A DNA stretch of 54,305 nucleotides from Candidatus Kuenenia stuttgartensis (lineage in GTDB: Bacteria > Planctomycetota > Planctomycetia > Planctomycetales > Planctomycetaceae). The stretch covers positions 1 to 54,305 of the forward strand of contig CAMAXD010000004.1 in NCBI GenBank assembly GCA_945861975.1, in the 5' to 3' direction. Position numbers and translations under genes: made by a program. The notes beneath the pieces are model-generated. The model was not told the DNA's origin. It worked only from the letters and a program-made list of their open reading frames with translations, and ran no database searches. Each line of letters opens with the position of its first letter. Position 1 is the stretch's first letter. Positions 9,563 to 21,289 of the stretch are shown one piece after another.

Positions 9563-10065
9563 TCGTCGAGAAGCATACGTCATCGCCCGGAGCAACTCCG
9601 CGATGTCTTCAAACTTCCGATCCGACGTCAAAGATGTACGATTGAGTGGTGTTCGGCCAAGCGCCAAATACGAACCACAAAAACCTGCGATCAGAACCAT
9701 GGTGGACACACCTGCATACCCACAATCTGAATTTCGCCATTGAGATGATTCTTCGATCTTCATGCAGGAGCTTTAAAAAGTTTTTCAAGCGTTGCTCGCT
9801 GAGCCCCCCCCCCCCCCCACGAATCATGCGATTCCTATGTGCATTTCTCCGGCTCGGGGGCCATTGATCGGAACATTTTCACGGCATCCGGGTAAACCGA
9901 GGCGGTCTGGTAGACAATCGCCTGAAACGTCCACAAAATGCGATCTCCACAGAAATACTTCCGACGCTGGCGTTTGGAAGAATCGGCTCGAATCAAAAAT
10001 TCGGCCTGTGAACCACTCCTACTCCTTCCAGCCACGCCCATTATTGCCCAGGAGCAAATTGACAG
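9563..10065. other. gene-free stretch with a C15 homopolymer
   Basis: 503 bases between the glycosyltransferase and acs. It contains a run of 15 C (9804-9818). A 68-codon frame on the minus strand (9557-9763) has a hydrophobic segment but no ribosome site or recognisable homology. The last part should hold the acs promoter; AGGAG at about 10050-10054 is an acceptable ribosome site for acs. Confidence 0.5.
9804..9818. repeat. poly-C tract (15 C)
   Basis: An uninterrupted run of 15 C between the glycosyltransferase and acs, preceded by GAG. A second C run with the same GAG prefix lies at 51124-51132. Its exact length may be unreliable in the assembly. Confidence 0.8.
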
Positions 10066-12021
10066 ATGTCTCAACCGGGAAATCAGAGCATTCAGAGCGT
10101 TCTGAAAGAAACTCGATTATTTGCACCACCAGCCACATTTTCTGCCAATGCTCATATCAGCAGTGAACAGCAGTATGAGGCGATGTGGCATCGGGCCAAG
10201 GATGATCCGGCAGGATTCTGGGGTGAGATGGCAGGAAACCTGGAATGGTTCCGTAAATGGGACACCGTGGTTCAAGGCCATATGCCTGATACAAAGTGGT
10301 TTGTCGGTGGCAAGATCAATGCCAGCTACAACTGCGTCGATCGCCACCTGAACGGACCATCTCGCAATAAAGCCGCGATCATTTGGGAAGGCGAACCCGG
10401 GGATACTCGAGTTCTCCGCTATCAGGACCTGCATCGCGAAGTCTGCAAGTTCGCTAATGTGCTCAAGAAGCTGGGCGTACAAACCGGCGATCGAGTCACA
10501 TTGTACATGCCGATGATTCCAGAGCTCACCATTGCGATGCTGGCGTGTGCTCGAATCGGTGCTGTGCATTCTATCATCTTTGGTGGCTTCAGCGCTGATG
10601 CCGTCGCTGATCGAAACAACGATGCTCAATCAAAGGTCGTCGTGACGGCCGATGGCGGATGGCGCCGAGGGAAAGAGGTTCCTCTCAAGGTTGCGGTTGA
10701 TGCGAGCCTTGAAAAATCACCGTCTGTTGAAAAGGTTGTCGTCGTTCGCCGCACCGGTGGCGATGTCGATATGGTGCCGGATCGCGATTTCTGGTGGCAT
10801 GAGCTGATGGAAGGGATGTCCGCCGATTGCGATGCCGTACAGCTCGACAGCGAACATCCTTTGTTCATCCTGTACACTTCTGGTTCGACCGGCAAGCCGA
10901 AAGGCGTAATGCACACAACCGGCGGATATCTGCTGGGCACAACGATGACCTCGAAATGGGTCTTCGATCTCAAGAGCGATGATACCTATTGGTGCACCGC
11001 GGACATCGGCTGGATCACCGGCCACAGCTATATCTGCTACGGCCCTCTTTCCAACGGGGCGACCGTCGTGATGTATGAAGGTGCCCCGAACTGGCCGGAT
11101 GAAGGTCGCTTCTGGGAGATGATCGAGAAATACAAAGTCAGCATCTTCTACACGGCCCCTACCGCCATTCGCGCATTCATCAAGTGGGGTAATCAATGGC
11201 CGGAGAAGTACGATCTGTCCAGCCTGCGATTGTTGGGCTCCGTCGGTGAGCCGATCAATCCGGAAGCATGGATGTGGTACCACAAGGTCATCGGTCAGGA
11301 ACGCTGCCCGATCGTGGACACGTGGTGGCAAACGGAAACGGGCTCAATCATGATCAGCCCATTGCCGGGTATCACGGCGACAAAGCCAGGCAGTTGTGCT
11401 CGTCCGTTGCCAGGCGTAGTACCGGACATCGTGACTCGCGACGGTCAAAGTCTCGGCCCGAACGAGGGTGGACTACTCGTGATGCGTCAGCCGTGGCCGT
11501 CGATGCTGCGAACTCTGTATGGCGACCATGATCGCTTCAAGACAACCTACTTCAATGATATTCCCGGGTGCTACTTTGCTGGCGACGGTGCTCGCCATGA
11601 CGAAGATGGTTACATCTGGGTCATGGGGCGAGTCGATGACGTTCTGAACGTTTCAGGCCATCGTCTCAGCACGATGGAAGTCGAAAGTGCGCTGGTGTCC
11701 CATTCCAAGGTTGCGGAAGCCGCAGTGGTTGGATTTCCTCACGAGATCAAGGGCGAAGGCATCTGCTGTTTTGTCTCTCTGAAAGATGGCTCCGGCGATG
11801 ACGCCCTGAAGAAGGAGCTCATCAATCACGTTCGCCAGACGATTGGTGCTCTTGCTACGCCCGACAAGATCCAGTTCGCGGCCGCTCTGCCCAAAACTCG
11901 CAGCGGAAAAATCATGCGACGACTTCTGCGTGACATCGCTGCTGGTCGCGAATCCGTTCAGGACACATCCACTCTGGAAGACCTGAACGTGCTGGCGAAG
12001 TTGCGTGAGGATGATGAATAA
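10066..12021 (+). CDS. acs: acetyl-CoA synthetase (AMP-forming)
   Basis: 651 residues, the usual length of Acs. It converts acetate, ATP and CoA to acetyl-CoA, AMP and pyrophosphate in the cytoplasm. Family motifs are all present: the ATP-binding P-loop [15 protein letters not shown] (about 271-285), [17 protein letters not shown] (about 417-433), the hinge region [20 protein letters not shown] (about 523-542), and the C-terminal [14 protein letters not shown] whose Lys is the acetylation-regulated residue in known Acs. The ATG at 10066 is preceded by AGGAG with an 11-base spacer. A strong terminator follows 50 bases after the stop, so it is probably monocistronic at its 3' end. No regulatory partner such as a deacetylase is adjacent. 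Confidence 0.97.
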   Translation: MSQPGNQSIQSVLKETRLFAPPATFSANAHISSEQQYEAMWHRAKDDPAGFWGEMAGNLEWFRKWDTVVQGHMPDTKWFVGGKINASYNCVDRHLNGPSRNKAAIIWEGEPGDTRVLRYQDLHREVCKFANVLKKLGVQTGDRVTLYMPMIPELTIAMLACARIGAVHSIIFGGFSADAVADRNNDAQSKVVVTADGGWRRGKEVPLKVAVDASLEKSPSVEKVVVVRRTGGDVDMVPDRDFWWHELMEGMSADCDAVQLDSEHPLFILYTSGSTGKPKGVMHTTGGYLLGTTMTSKWVFDLKSDDTYWCTADIGWITGHSYICYGPLSNGATVVMYEGAPNWPDEGRFWEMIEKYKVSIFYTAPTAIRAFIKWGNQWPEKYDLSSLRLLGSVGEPINPEAWMWYHKVIGQERCPIVDTWWQTETGSIMISPLPGITATKPGSCARPLPGVVPDIVTRDGQSLGPNEGGLLVMRQPWPSMLRTLYGDHDRFKTTYFNDIPGCYFAGDGARHDEDGYIWVMGRVDDVLNVSGHRLSTMEVESALVSHSKVAEAAVVGFPHEIKGEGICCFVSLKDGSGDDALKKELINHVRQTIGALATPDKIQFAAALPKTRSGKIMRRLLRDIAAGRESVQDTSTLEDLNVLAKLREDDE

Positions 12022-12070
12022 TCAACTCAGTAACGATAGCACGACCGTTTGATTTATCGCAAAAAGTGAG

Positions 12071-12106
12071 GGCCCGACAAGTTTGACTTTGTCGGGCCTT
12101 TTTTTT
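12071..12106 (+). terminator. intrinsic terminator of acs
   Basis: Perfect 10-bp stem GGCCCGACAA / TTGTCGGGCC (12071-12080 and 12089-12098), 8-base loop, then eight T. It lies 50 bases after the acs stop, on the same strand. Confidence 0.93.
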
Positions 12107-12269
12107 CCTGCGTTACTCATTCCAGAGATACTCGTTTAAGCTTCAATGAGACCTCACATCGACATCCGCTTCACAGGTGATATCACCACTCTCCGTCGAC
12201 CGATCAACGTAGGCACCATCAATGAGCTCCATCGCCTCAATCTTTTTTGCTCCACATCAACTATCGATC

Positions 12270-13613
<1,344 letters not shown>

Positions 13614-13770
13614 GAGCAGGGTCTCTCGATGTTATGGGTGGGCAAGAAGCTGGTAGGCAATACCGCCCTCAGGCTGCATTCTGTGAAAAGACTACCATAA
13701 GATTCGACCGATCGGAACTTCTTCCTGCAGATCGACTGCCGGAACTTCCAATATCTGCTGTTTGCGGAGC

Positions 13771-14244
13771 CTAATTCAATGGTTTCCATTGAGAAAACGT
13801 GGCCGCTTGTCCAACCCGATTTCCTGCAGCGTCGACCAGATTCCAGATAATCGCCTGTTCAATCAGAAATCGCTTTCCGGAACTGCTGATGCGAACACCT
13901 CGATAGTCGTCCACATAACCATCTCTGGCAGCACGAGCCATCAATTGAGCACGCTCATCGCGATGCATGGGTTCGGCGGTCCGTCTGGAGGGCATTGAGG
14001 TCAACGTAGGGATGTCCATTTCCCAAAGCCCGAGTGCCGTTTGATTCCCGTAGTTCAAAATGGGATCGTCCTGAGTCGCATGCGACACAACAACGAACGG
14101 CGCCTCAAACACGGCTCGTGCCTCATCGACCGGATCACCCAACCGTTCAATCAAATCTCTTCCGACAAATCGCCGAAACGAGTTCAACAGGATCTGAGTA
14201 TGCTCTGCCCAGTTATTCTCAAGCCATGGCTGTGCAGCAGTCAT
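13771..14244 (-). CDS. stand-alone MEKHLA domain protein
   Basis: 157 residues, all of it one MEKHLA domain (PAS-related; known at the C-terminus of plant HD-ZIP III proteins and as short free proteins in bacteria). Recognisable segments are FEAPFVVVSHATQDDPILNY, PSRRTAEPMHRDERA, GYVDDYRGVRISSSGKRFLI and GQAATFSQW. No signal peptide, so cytoplasmic. PAS-like domains bind small ligands or mediate signalling; no output domain is attached. The gene begins 99 bases after the methyltransferase stop on the same strand and could be co-transcribed with it. Function unknown beyond the domain. Confidence 0.88.
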   Translation of the reverse strand: MTAAQPWLENNWAEHTQILLNSFRRFVGRDLIERLGDPVDEARAVFEAPFVVVSHATQDDPILNYGNQTALGLWEMDIPTLTSMPSRRTAEPMHRDERAQLMARAARDGYVDDYRGVRISSSGKRFLIEQAIIWNLVDAAGNRVGQAATFSQWKPLN

Positions 14245-14343
14245 CGACTATCGTATTCCAACAAGAGTCATCGCGAAAAAAAACCTGCGATATACCAGTT
14301 TGCATCTTCCCGGGAACTCGCGTTTCAATCCCGAAGTATCGAG

Positions 14344-15525
14344 TTACTCCGGTTTATTCTCTTCAATATCTACTCCGGTCGCACCGTCCGCTAATCTCGG
14401 TGGAACTGGTCCCAGATACTGATAGTACTGGCATTCGAGCCGGCCGTTATAAAGTTTTCTGCGACGAGGCGCTCGACGACCGAAATGTTTCTCAAACCAC
14501 TGATTGGAAGTGATTACATAGACGCCCCAAGTTGGAAGCAAATCACAAATCCGCCCCAGCTCGCGATAGACGGCTTCAACTTCCTGCTGATCGCCCATCC
14601 GTTCTCCATAAGGCGGATTACAGACAATAACGCCATACTCACGATTTGATTTGAACTCACTAATCTCCTGAACGCGAAACTGAATATCACCACTAACCCC
14701 GGCTTCCGAGGCACTGCGATCACAAAGCCGCATGGCGGCGGGGTCATGGTCGTAGCCCAGAATTGGTTCCGGCATTCTTGGCAACCGCAAATCCTTAGCT
14801 TCGCTGCGAACATCCTTCCACATCTTACGGTCCATCCACGGCCAGTCTTCGGCCAGAAAGGAACGCCCTGAACCGGGAGCAATATTGCGGCCAATCATTG
14901 CAGCTTCAACGGCGAGCGTTCCACTGCCACAAAAAGGATCCACAAACTGACGATCGCGATTCCAGTAACTTAACTGAATCAGGCCAGCGGCCATCGTTTC
15001 TCGCAGCGGAGCAGGTCCGGCGTATTCTCGATATCCACGTTTATGCAGACCATCCCCGGATGTATCGATGGTGAGTGTCGCCACATCACGCAGCAGGGAG
15101 ACCTCAACAGGGAACTCGGCCCCCGTCTCTTCAAAGCGAAATCGGTTGTACTTTTTCTTCAGACTTTCAACGATCGCCTTTTTGACAGCCCCCTGCACTG
15201 CTGGCACAGCATGCAGTCTTGATTGAACACTTCGGCCCGCCACGGGAAATTTTGCGTCTACAGGAATGTAGTCGCTCCATGGCAAATCAACGGTTTTGTC
15301 AAACAGCGCACCGAAATCGGGTGCCTGAAACTCACCAACCTTGATCAACAATCGATCTGCACTTCTCAACCACATGTTGCAGCGTGCAATATCCCGTTCG
15401 TCTCCGGAAAAATGAACTTTGCCATCCAAAACGCGCAGCTCGGTGTAGCCCAGCTTCTCGAGTTCTCTGGAAACGACAGTCTCAAGGCCAAAAGTGGTGG
15501 TGGCAATCAATTCAAAACGTGGCAT
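14344..15525 (-). CDS. THUMP-domain 23S rRNA guanine-N2 methyltransferase (RlmL/YpsC-like)
   Basis: 393 residues. N-terminal ferredoxin-like and THUMP regions (about 1-160) are followed by a Rossmann-like SAM methyltransferase. FVDPFCGSGTLAVEAAMIGR (about 193-212) is the SAM-binding motif, and VIVCNPPYGERM (about 300-311) is the NPPY motif of N-methyltransferases acting on exocyclic amino groups. The architecture and length match the one-domain RlmL N-half type (B. subtilis YpsC), which methylates a guanine of 23S rRNA; the exact position is inferred from the family. The C-terminal 25 residues are acidic and poorly conserved in appearance. Transcribed away from the VWA protein gene. Confidence 0.88.
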   Translation of the reverse strand: MPRFELIATTTFGLETVVSRELEKLGYTELRVLDGKVHFSGDERDIARCNMWLRSADRLLIKVGEFQAPDFGALFDKTVDLPWSDYIPVDAKFPVAGRSVQSRLHAVPAVQGAVKKAIVESLKKKYNRFRFEETGAEFPVEVSLLRDVATLTIDTSGDGLHKRGYREYAGPAPLRETMAAGLIQLSYWNRDRQFVDPFCGSGTLAVEAAMIGRNIAPGSGRSFLAEDWPWMDRKMWKDVRSEAKDLRLPRMPEPILGYDHDPAAMRLCDRSASEAGVSGDIQFRVQEISEFKSNREYGVIVCNPPYGERMGDQQEVEAVYRELGRICDLLPTWGVYVITSNQWFEKHFGRRAPRRRKLYNGRLECQYYQYLGPVPPRLADGATGVDIEENKPE

Positions 15526-15912
15526 GGATGAATCATGGGGGCAGGAGGAGCGGGAATGCGAAACACTGCGAATACATCTTCCGCCGCAGCACTGATTCCG
15601 TCGATGGCCGAGTTATCAAAGATCGGAGACAGGCATATTTCAGACTCCGAGCCGGTGGGATTGAACGGTGCCGAACGATCGGTGTCAATCCACGATAGTT
15701 CGCGAACAAACCAATTGCCGGGAATGGTGTCCAGAAGGACGACAGCCACCTTGTTGTGTCACGAATCACGCGAGCCAGAAACAAACAGCCTGCATCACAG
15801 CCCCCTCCGACCTCACTCTTGTTCAGTTTCGCGGTATCCCTGTGGATTTTGCAGGCGGCAATCAACCCCGGCAATGGTTCAATCCGGACCTATCATACGC
15901 TAAAGTTCCATC
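15526..15912. other. 387-base intergenic region, divergent promoters presumed
   Basis: It lies between the divergent methyltransferase and VWA genes. A GTG-started minus-strand frame of 80 codons (15507-15749) overlaps the methyltransferase start by 19 bases; I see no homology and no ribosome site. No repeat or clear hairpin noticed. Both genes need promoters here, but no -35/-10 pair can be called with confidence. Confidence 0.4.
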
Positions 15913-18534
15913 ATGATGATTTTACTTCAGCAACCTGAACCTGAATCGGCAGTGCCGTCCGTAGCTGCCAGTGCCGCCTCCCCTTCGCCAACTGAGGCCG
16001 GTACTCAGGTGGATTCGCAATCTTTTCAGACGACCGAATTGGACTTGCCAGAATCGACCGTCGGAATTCTGCTGCTGTTCGTCGGCCTGATATCGCTGCT
16101 GGCACTAACGGTCAGAACCTCACTGCGAGACTCGCGATTCCTGAACCGACAGGCACGCATCGTATTGCTCGTTCCTCGTTTAGTCGTTCTGGCCCTCGTC
16201 CTCTTTATTGTGCTCAATCCGCAGCGTCGAACACAACTCAGTCGAGTAGAGAAATCTCGCGTTGGGATTCTTCTGGATACTTCGTTGTCTATGGCGTTTC
16301 CAGCCCTGGACGCCACTTCGACTCCAGAGAAAACTGACAGCACAGCGGAATCTGTATCAACTGCTCCGAATCCTGAGGTCAGTTCCCGGGCAAACGCTGC
16401 TCTTCAATCGATGGTGACATCAGGCGTCCTGAAAGAACTGAGCAAAACTCACGCGGTAGCGATTTACACTTTTGATTCTCAATTGGCAGGCCCGCTGGCT
16501 GTTGCCAGTGATGAAACGGTTCGCTTCGTCGATTCAAAAGATAAAGATCCTGAGTCTGGCAATAGCTCGTCTCTGGCGACCGTAAATCTGGATGAACCAA
16601 CATCCGATGCAGCAAACGCGATTGAAGCCCCTGCATCTCTGAGTCGTTGGAATACGATCCTGCAACCCCGTGGTGCAGAAACGCGGCTTGGCGAATCGCT
16701 CTATCAGATGATTGGTCAATTATCAGGGCGTACGCTGAGTGGAGTTGTTGTTGTCTCAGACGGTCGGACCAATGCAGGCCTGGATACAGAACCTGCTCGA
16801 GTTCGCGCGGAACGCTCCGGGACAAGACTCATCACGGTCGGACTTGGCAGCCAGAAGCCCCAAATGAACCTGTGGATTGCTGGAATGCAATCACCGACGG
16901 ACGTGCATCAGGGTGATCCCTTTGATATCAACGTCCTGGTTCATGGAACCGGCTCTGCCGGCCAGAAAGGCACAGTCCGATTGTTTCAGCAATCAGCAGA
17001 CAGCGATGGTAAAGACCGGCGGCAGGTAAGTGAACAGTCGATCGATTTTGTAGAAGACATATCGCCCATCTCACTGCGATTCAATCAGCAGCTGACGGTG
17101 CCCGGCAAATATGAATTTGTGGTTCAGATTGAATCGCCGACCGGCATTACCGAGATGACAACTGACGACAATGAACGTCGTCGTACCATCGAAGTGACTG
17201 ACCGTCGTATGAAAGTGCTGCTGATTTCCAGCGGTCCCATGAGAGACTATCAGTTCGTTCGAAACGCGTTGTTCCGGCACAGTGGCATTGAGTCAGATGT
17301 CTGGTTGCAGTCTGTAACGGACGAAAACGTGGGCTTCGTATCGCAGGAAGCCAAAACGTTATTGACGAAGTTTCCAACCACCGAAGCCGAACTTTTTGCT
17401 TACGACGTCATCGTCGCATTTGACCCGGACTGGAGCCGACTGTCTGCAGAACAACAGACATTTCTGAATCGCTGGGTCTCGGAACATTCCGGTGGCCTCG
17501 TCGTGATCGCGGGTGAAATCTTCACCCCAAAACTTGCTCAGAATTCGGATTCATTTCGCGATATCAACGTGCTGTACCCGGTTCTCCTGAATCGAATGTT
17601 ACCGGATATGCAGTTGACGCAACGTGCCGATGAACCATGGCCTGTGACATTGACTCCCGAAGGCCGGACAACAGAGTTTCTGAAGATCGCCGACGCAACA
17701 GGAAATGCCAGCGTAGACCTCTGGTCAACGTTCAAAGGCATCTATCGATCATACCCCGTCCGTGGAATTCGTGATGGTGCCGTTGTACTCATTGAATACG
17801 GCAATCCTCGGGCTCGAACAGAACTGGGACAGCCACCTTTCCTCGCATCTCAGTTTTACGGGACTGGACGAACGGTGTTCGTTGGCTCTGCAGAAACATG
17901 GCGCCTGCGAGAAATCTCTCCTGAAGGACATCAGCGGTTCTGGACCAGCCTGATTCGGGAGGTTGGTCAGGGAAGAAGAAGCCGAGGCACCGCCAGAGGA
18001 CTACTGCTGCTGGATCGAACAGAAGTTGCTCCCGGTCAACCCGTCAGTATTCGCGCACAACTCTATGATGCTCAACTTCAGCCGCTCGTAACAGACTCGG
18101 TTCCTATGTCCATTATTGATGCGGAAGGTCGCACGATTAACATTCCAGACCGACTCAATGCGGATGGACGCGGCGCGGGACAATATGTCAACAGCTTTCG
18201 TCCGCCCCGGTCCGGTGCTTATCGTATCTCTGTTCCGGTGCCGGAATCTTCAGACGTGCTTCAGACGACAATTGACGTTGTTGTCCCAAATCTGGAAGCT
18301 CAAAATCCGACTCAGAACGTCGAGCTACTCTCAAATCTCACTCGAGACACTCAAGGGCGTTACCTGAGCCTATCAGAGATCTCGACACTGCCCTCACTGC
18401 TGCCTGATCAAAGTCAACCCATCATCGTTGATGAGCAGTTGCGAACGTTGTGGGATCGAGGCTGGCTGATGTTTTTGCTGGTCATTTTGCTGGCATTTGA
18501 ATGGATCATGCGACGAGTCTGGCGACTCTCGTAG
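15913..18534 (+). CDS. VWA-domain membrane protein with glutamine-amidotransferase-like segment
   Basis: 873 residues. An N-terminal Pro/Ser/Thr-rich tail precedes two membrane helices (about 48-67 and 82-103). A von Willebrand A domain begins at about 115: GILLDTSLSMAF has the MIDAS DxSxS pattern, and VVVVSDGRTNAGL is a later strand. From about 430 (RRMKVLLISSGPMRDYQFVR) comes the class-I-GATase-like fold seen in many planctomycete VWA proteins, without an obvious Cys nucleophile. The C-terminus has a last helix (RGWLMFLLVILLAFEWIM). The two outer membrane segments would hold the domains on one face of the membrane. Related proteins accompany BatA/MoxR clusters, but no MoxR ATPase lies nearby here. 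ATG-ATG start at 15913/15916; no good ribosome site. Function unknown. Confidence 0.85.
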   Translation: MMILLQQPEPESAVPSVAASAASPSPTEAGTQVDSQSFQTTELDLPESTVGILLLFVGLISLLALTVRTSLRDSRFLNRQARIVLLVPRLVVLALVLFIVLNPQRRTQLSRVEKSRVGILLDTSLSMAFPALDATSTPEKTDSTAESVSTAPNPEVSSRANAALQSMVTSGVLKELSKTHAVAIYTFDSQLAGPLAVASDETVRFVDSKDKDPESGNSSSLATVNLDEPTSDAANAIEAPASLSRWNTILQPRGAETRLGESLYQMIGQLSGRTLSGVVVVSDGRTNAGLDTEPARVRAERSGTRLITVGLGSQKPQMNLWIAGMQSPTDVHQGDPFDINVLVHGTGSAGQKGTVRLFQQSADSDGKDRRQVSEQSIDFVEDISPISLRFNQQLTVPGKYEFVVQIESPTGITEMTTDDNERRRTIEVTDRRMKVLLISSGPMRDYQFVRNALFRHSGIESDVWLQSVTDENVGFVSQEAKTLLTKFPTTEAELFAYDVIVAFDPDWSRLSAEQQTFLNRWVSEHSGGLVVIAGEIFTPKLAQNSDSFRDINVLYPVLLNRMLPDMQLTQRADEPWPVTLTPEGRTTEFLKIADATGNASVDLWSTFKGIYRSYPVRGIRDGAVVLIEYGNPRARTELGQPPFLASQFYGTGRTVFVGSAETWRLREISPEGHQRFWTSLIREVGQGRRSRGTARGLLLLDRTEVAPGQPVSIRAQLYDAQLQPLVTDSVPMSIIDAEGRTINIPDRLNADGRGAGQYVNSFRPPRSGAYRISVPVPESSDVLQTTIDVVVPNLEAQNPTQNVELLSNLTRDTQGRYLSLSEISTLPSLLPDQSQPIIVDEQLRTLWDRGWLMFLLVILLAFEWIMRRVWRLS

Positions 18535-18578
18535 AGGTTTCTCGATCTGTTCATTCAGCACGACCAGAACGTCTGAGT

Positions 18579-20846
18579 TTATTCTGCTACCTCATAAAGT
18601 TGCACGATCGAAAATGCGTCGTTAGCGACAAGGCTCTCATAGCCAGCCCATGAACTCACCGTCTTCTGCTCCATAGCAGAAAGAGATTGCGAGGGGCGCT
18701 GGAGCATAACTTTGGGTGGCTTAAGAACTCCTGCGGACACAAGCTGGCTGAATCGATTCGGCTGCATATAGGCCGTGTAATCATACGAATCCGGCAAACG
18801 ATACCGCAGGATCTCACCCCAGTGAACAAAGACATGTGTGATCCGCTGCGACTTCAGAACACGCCGAATGTCATCAGGGGGCAACATTCTGCGTTCTCGG
18901 AGCGGCGTCGTGATGTCAGAGGAGTCGACAGTCCATTCCTCAAAAATGTTGTCGTCGAAAACGGTGTTGTAGACGAGTGGAAACGTTGCATCAAAAACTT
19001 CAGCGTCACCAACCATAAGCACCTTCGAAGTTGAAGGCAGCGTGGCGTTTAATGTTTGAATATCAGATCGAATCGTCAACTTTCGCGCGGCCTCCAGATC
19101 CATCAGGCCGGCATGAAATCCGACCAGCGCCAGCGTGCAGAAGTAGACGTCGTAGCTTGCCCCGGCGGTTATCAGCACTGACAGAAAACCTCGCCAGAGA
19201 CGTGACGAATGCAGCAGCCATGAGCAGGCTGCGGTGATGCTCAGCAGCGGAATCAGAGGAATCCAGAAGCGGTCAATTCGATGAGTCAATGCCCACCATG
19301 TCGCAAATCCCCATACAATCAGAAGGAAGCTGGTACGTACAGTGCGAATGCGGCGAATCAACAGCATCGCAGGAATTGCAAGCGCAAACAAAAGACCGCT
19401 GGTCCACATGTTGTAAACTGCCACGTCCATGAAGTGGCGCGGAAGCAGAGCAAGGCTGTGCTCATGGGAAGAGTGGGCGGGAATCCAGCGAGTATTCATT
19501 TCAGGCGACCATTCCGAGCCGCCAAAAATCGAATAGCCCAGAGGAAAAACGGGATTGCCTGTGTCGTACAGATTTCTGAGGAGCCACGGAGCGATCATCA
19601 ACGATACTCCCACGGCGAAGAAGCCCATCGCCGGAATCAGGCTCTGCAACCTGTCCCTGAGAGAGATCTCACCATGCAAACCCAGCGGATCCTTCACTGA
19701 TGGACGAAACAATGCCCAGAAGATGATCATCGCAGTTGGAGCAATAACAGAGACAAGCCCCGTGTACTTTGAAGCCATCGCGCTTCCACCCAGCAGGCCC
19801 GCCAGAAACGATAATGTGCGACGATGACCAATCTGCTCAGTTAACCAGAAGGAAACCATTGCCGAGCTGATCAGGTAGAAGGTGAGGGATCCTTCAGCAT
19901 AAGCGATAAGGGAAATCCTTAATGTCCATGGCGTTGTCAGATAAACGAGTGTTGCCAGCCACGCAACCGAGACACTGAGCCAACGAGTACAGATTGCAAA
20001 GACAACACAAGCCGTCAACAACTGAAAACACGCGAGTACGGCCTGCCCTGCCAAAGCGCCTTCCCACCAATCGCCAACCAGCACCATGGCCGTCAGAGGT
20101 AACATTTCGCTGAGAAACGGAAAGCTGGTGTAGACATTGTGTCTCAGGTAGGAGATGCGTCCCTGCTGAAACCATTCTTTGGGACCCTGCAGATGATATT
20201 CACGGACGTCGAAGTCTGTCGGTGGTGATAATGAGCCCAACAACAGATAAACGGTAAATGGCACAATGACCATCAGAGCAACACCCTGGAGGTACCTTGA
20301 TGGTCGGTCAGACACCTGGCTACTGGAACAAGATTCCGCCAACGATGGCTCTGAACTCCGCCAACGCCATGCCAATATCAGACTGAGAAGAGAAGGAAGC
20401 CAAATCGCTGTCGGATTCAGTTGCCCGGCCAGGCCAGCAAAGAGTGTGATCAACGACTGCACCGCGAGTCCGATTCCTCCGATCAGCGCGATACGCTCCG
20501 TTCTGAAGAGTCGCAAACCCGGATTAAGCCTGCGAACAAACGCCCAACCGTGGCAACTGGCAAGACAGAGAATAACAAAAGCCCAGCCAAATAATCGCAG
20601 CCTTTGAGGAAGAAACTGGAGTCCGTGTGGAGGCACAGAAGTCTCAGACTCTGCTCCCGAATCCTCAACTCCCAGAATCGTGTCGGCCAGCATCAACCAC
20701 AGATCAGACCTTTTGAATTCTGGCGCCTGAAGAGGTGCTCGGAACCAAATACATAAAAAGCAAACCATCCAGCCAGCAGCCAGCAGCAGCAACCACAGTG
20801 GGATTTTTTTTCGTTTCGCAGCGTCAGAGTTCAACGTTGGCTCCAC
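18579..20846 (-). CDS. GT39/ArnT-like polytopic membrane glycosyltransferase
   Basis: 755 residues with about a dozen hydrophobic helices from residue 17 to about 530. An extracytoplasmic loop after early helices carries PTDFDVREYHLQGPKEWFQQ, with the acidic residues expected of the GT39/PMT/ArnT family, followed by a PFLSEMLPLTAMVL helix. The soluble C-terminal third (about 560-755) is of mixed alpha/beta type (VLMVGDAEVFDATFPL, THVFVHWGEILRYR). Family enzymes transfer sugars from polyprenyl-phosphate carriers to protein or lipid on the outer face of the cytoplasmic membrane. The substrate cannot be inferred. It converges with the VWA gene, with only 44 bases between the stops. Confidence 0.82.
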   Translation of the reverse strand: MEPTLNSDAAKRKKIPLWLLLLAAGWMVCFLCIWFRAPLQAPEFKRSDLWLMLADTILGVEDSGAESETSVPPHGLQFLPQRLRLFGWAFVILCLASCHGWAFVRRLNPGLRLFRTERIALIGGIGLAVQSLITLFAGLAGQLNPTAIWLPSLLSLILAWRWRSSEPSLAESCSSSQVSDRPSRYLQGVALMVIVPFTVYLLLGSLSPPTDFDVREYHLQGPKEWFQQGRISYLRHNVYTSFPFLSEMLPLTAMVLVGDWWEGALAGQAVLACFQLLTACVVFAICTRWLSVSVAWLATLVYLTTPWTLRISLIAYAEGSLTFYLISSAMVSFWLTEQIGHRRTLSFLAGLLGGSAMASKYTGLVSVIAPTAMIIFWALFRPSVKDPLGLHGEISLRDRLQSLIPAMGFFAVGVSLMIAPWLLRNLYDTGNPVFPLGYSIFGGSEWSPEMNTRWIPAHSSHEHSLALLPRHFMDVAVYNMWTSGLLFALAIPAMLLIRRIRTVRTSFLLIVWGFATWWALTHRIDRFWIPLIPLLSITAACSWLLHSSRLWRGFLSVLITAGASYDVYFCTLALVGFHAGLMDLEAARKLTIRSDIQTLNATLPSTSKVLMVGDAEVFDATFPLVYNTVFDDNIFEEWTVDSSDITTPLRERRMLPPDDIRRVLKSQRITHVFVHWGEILRYRLPDSYDYTAYMQPNRFSQLVSAGVLKPPKVMLQRPSQSLSAMEQKTVSSWAGYESLVANDAFSIVQLYEVAE

Positions 20847-21187
20847 TGAAGCTCAGGCAAATAATGCTTTTCAGAGTTGGTCGGGCAGCAACAGTCAGAT
20901 CGACTTTCGATTCCATACGCAAAGCTTCAGCACACCTGCCCACTGAAACAAGCCCAGCGCTTCAAAAAGTCTCCTACACCATTCGATTACGTCGTTAACG
21001 GATTCACCGAGGGATGATCTTTGGAAAACCCGCCGTTAACAACGATGCTGAACAGCAGAGCATCTGCAGGATTCAAATCAGGCCGGAGACCATTTGCTCT
21101 CTGTTGGCAAAGTGAACACTTGTCTCATAAGACTGAGACAAATCCATCCGGAGCCAACTGTGCAATTCTCGCAGGTACAAACGAAAA
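20847..21187. other. intergenic region upstream of the GT39-like gene
   Basis: About 340 bases between the GT39-like gene and the terminator of the Cys-rich gene. No gene, RNA or repeat recognised. It should contain the minus-strand promoter of the GT39-like gene. Confidence 0.4.
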
Positions 21188-21219
21188 CAGCTTCCGAGAG
21201 AGGGTGCTCTCGGAAGCTG
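21182..21219 (-). terminator. intrinsic terminator of the Cys-rich protein gene
   Basis: Perfect 13-bp stem (CAGCTTCCGAGAG, 21188-21200; CTCTCGGAAGCTG, 21207-21219) with a 6-base loop. Read on the minus strand it is followed by TTTTCGT. It starts about 70 bases after the stop codon of the minus-strand Cys-rich gene. Confidence 0.82.
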
Positions 21220-21289
21220 CTGGTTTCTGAGTTAGAGCGAGGACGAGCTAGAACAGGAAGCAGTTCTTTCCCACCTCAGGTCGACCTGA

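Noticed and set aside
9557-9763. Small minus-strand frame with a hydrophobic segment
   Set aside because: No ribosome site and no recognised homology; it overlaps the end of the glycosyltransferase gene by a few bases. Kept only as a remark.
10717-11331. 204-codon minus-strand frame
   Set aside because: Antisense to acs; no independent motif or ribosome site.
15507-15749. 80-codon GTG-started minus-strand frame before the methyltransferase
   Set aside because: No ribosome site or motif; another overlapping minus frame is equally long, which suggests chance.
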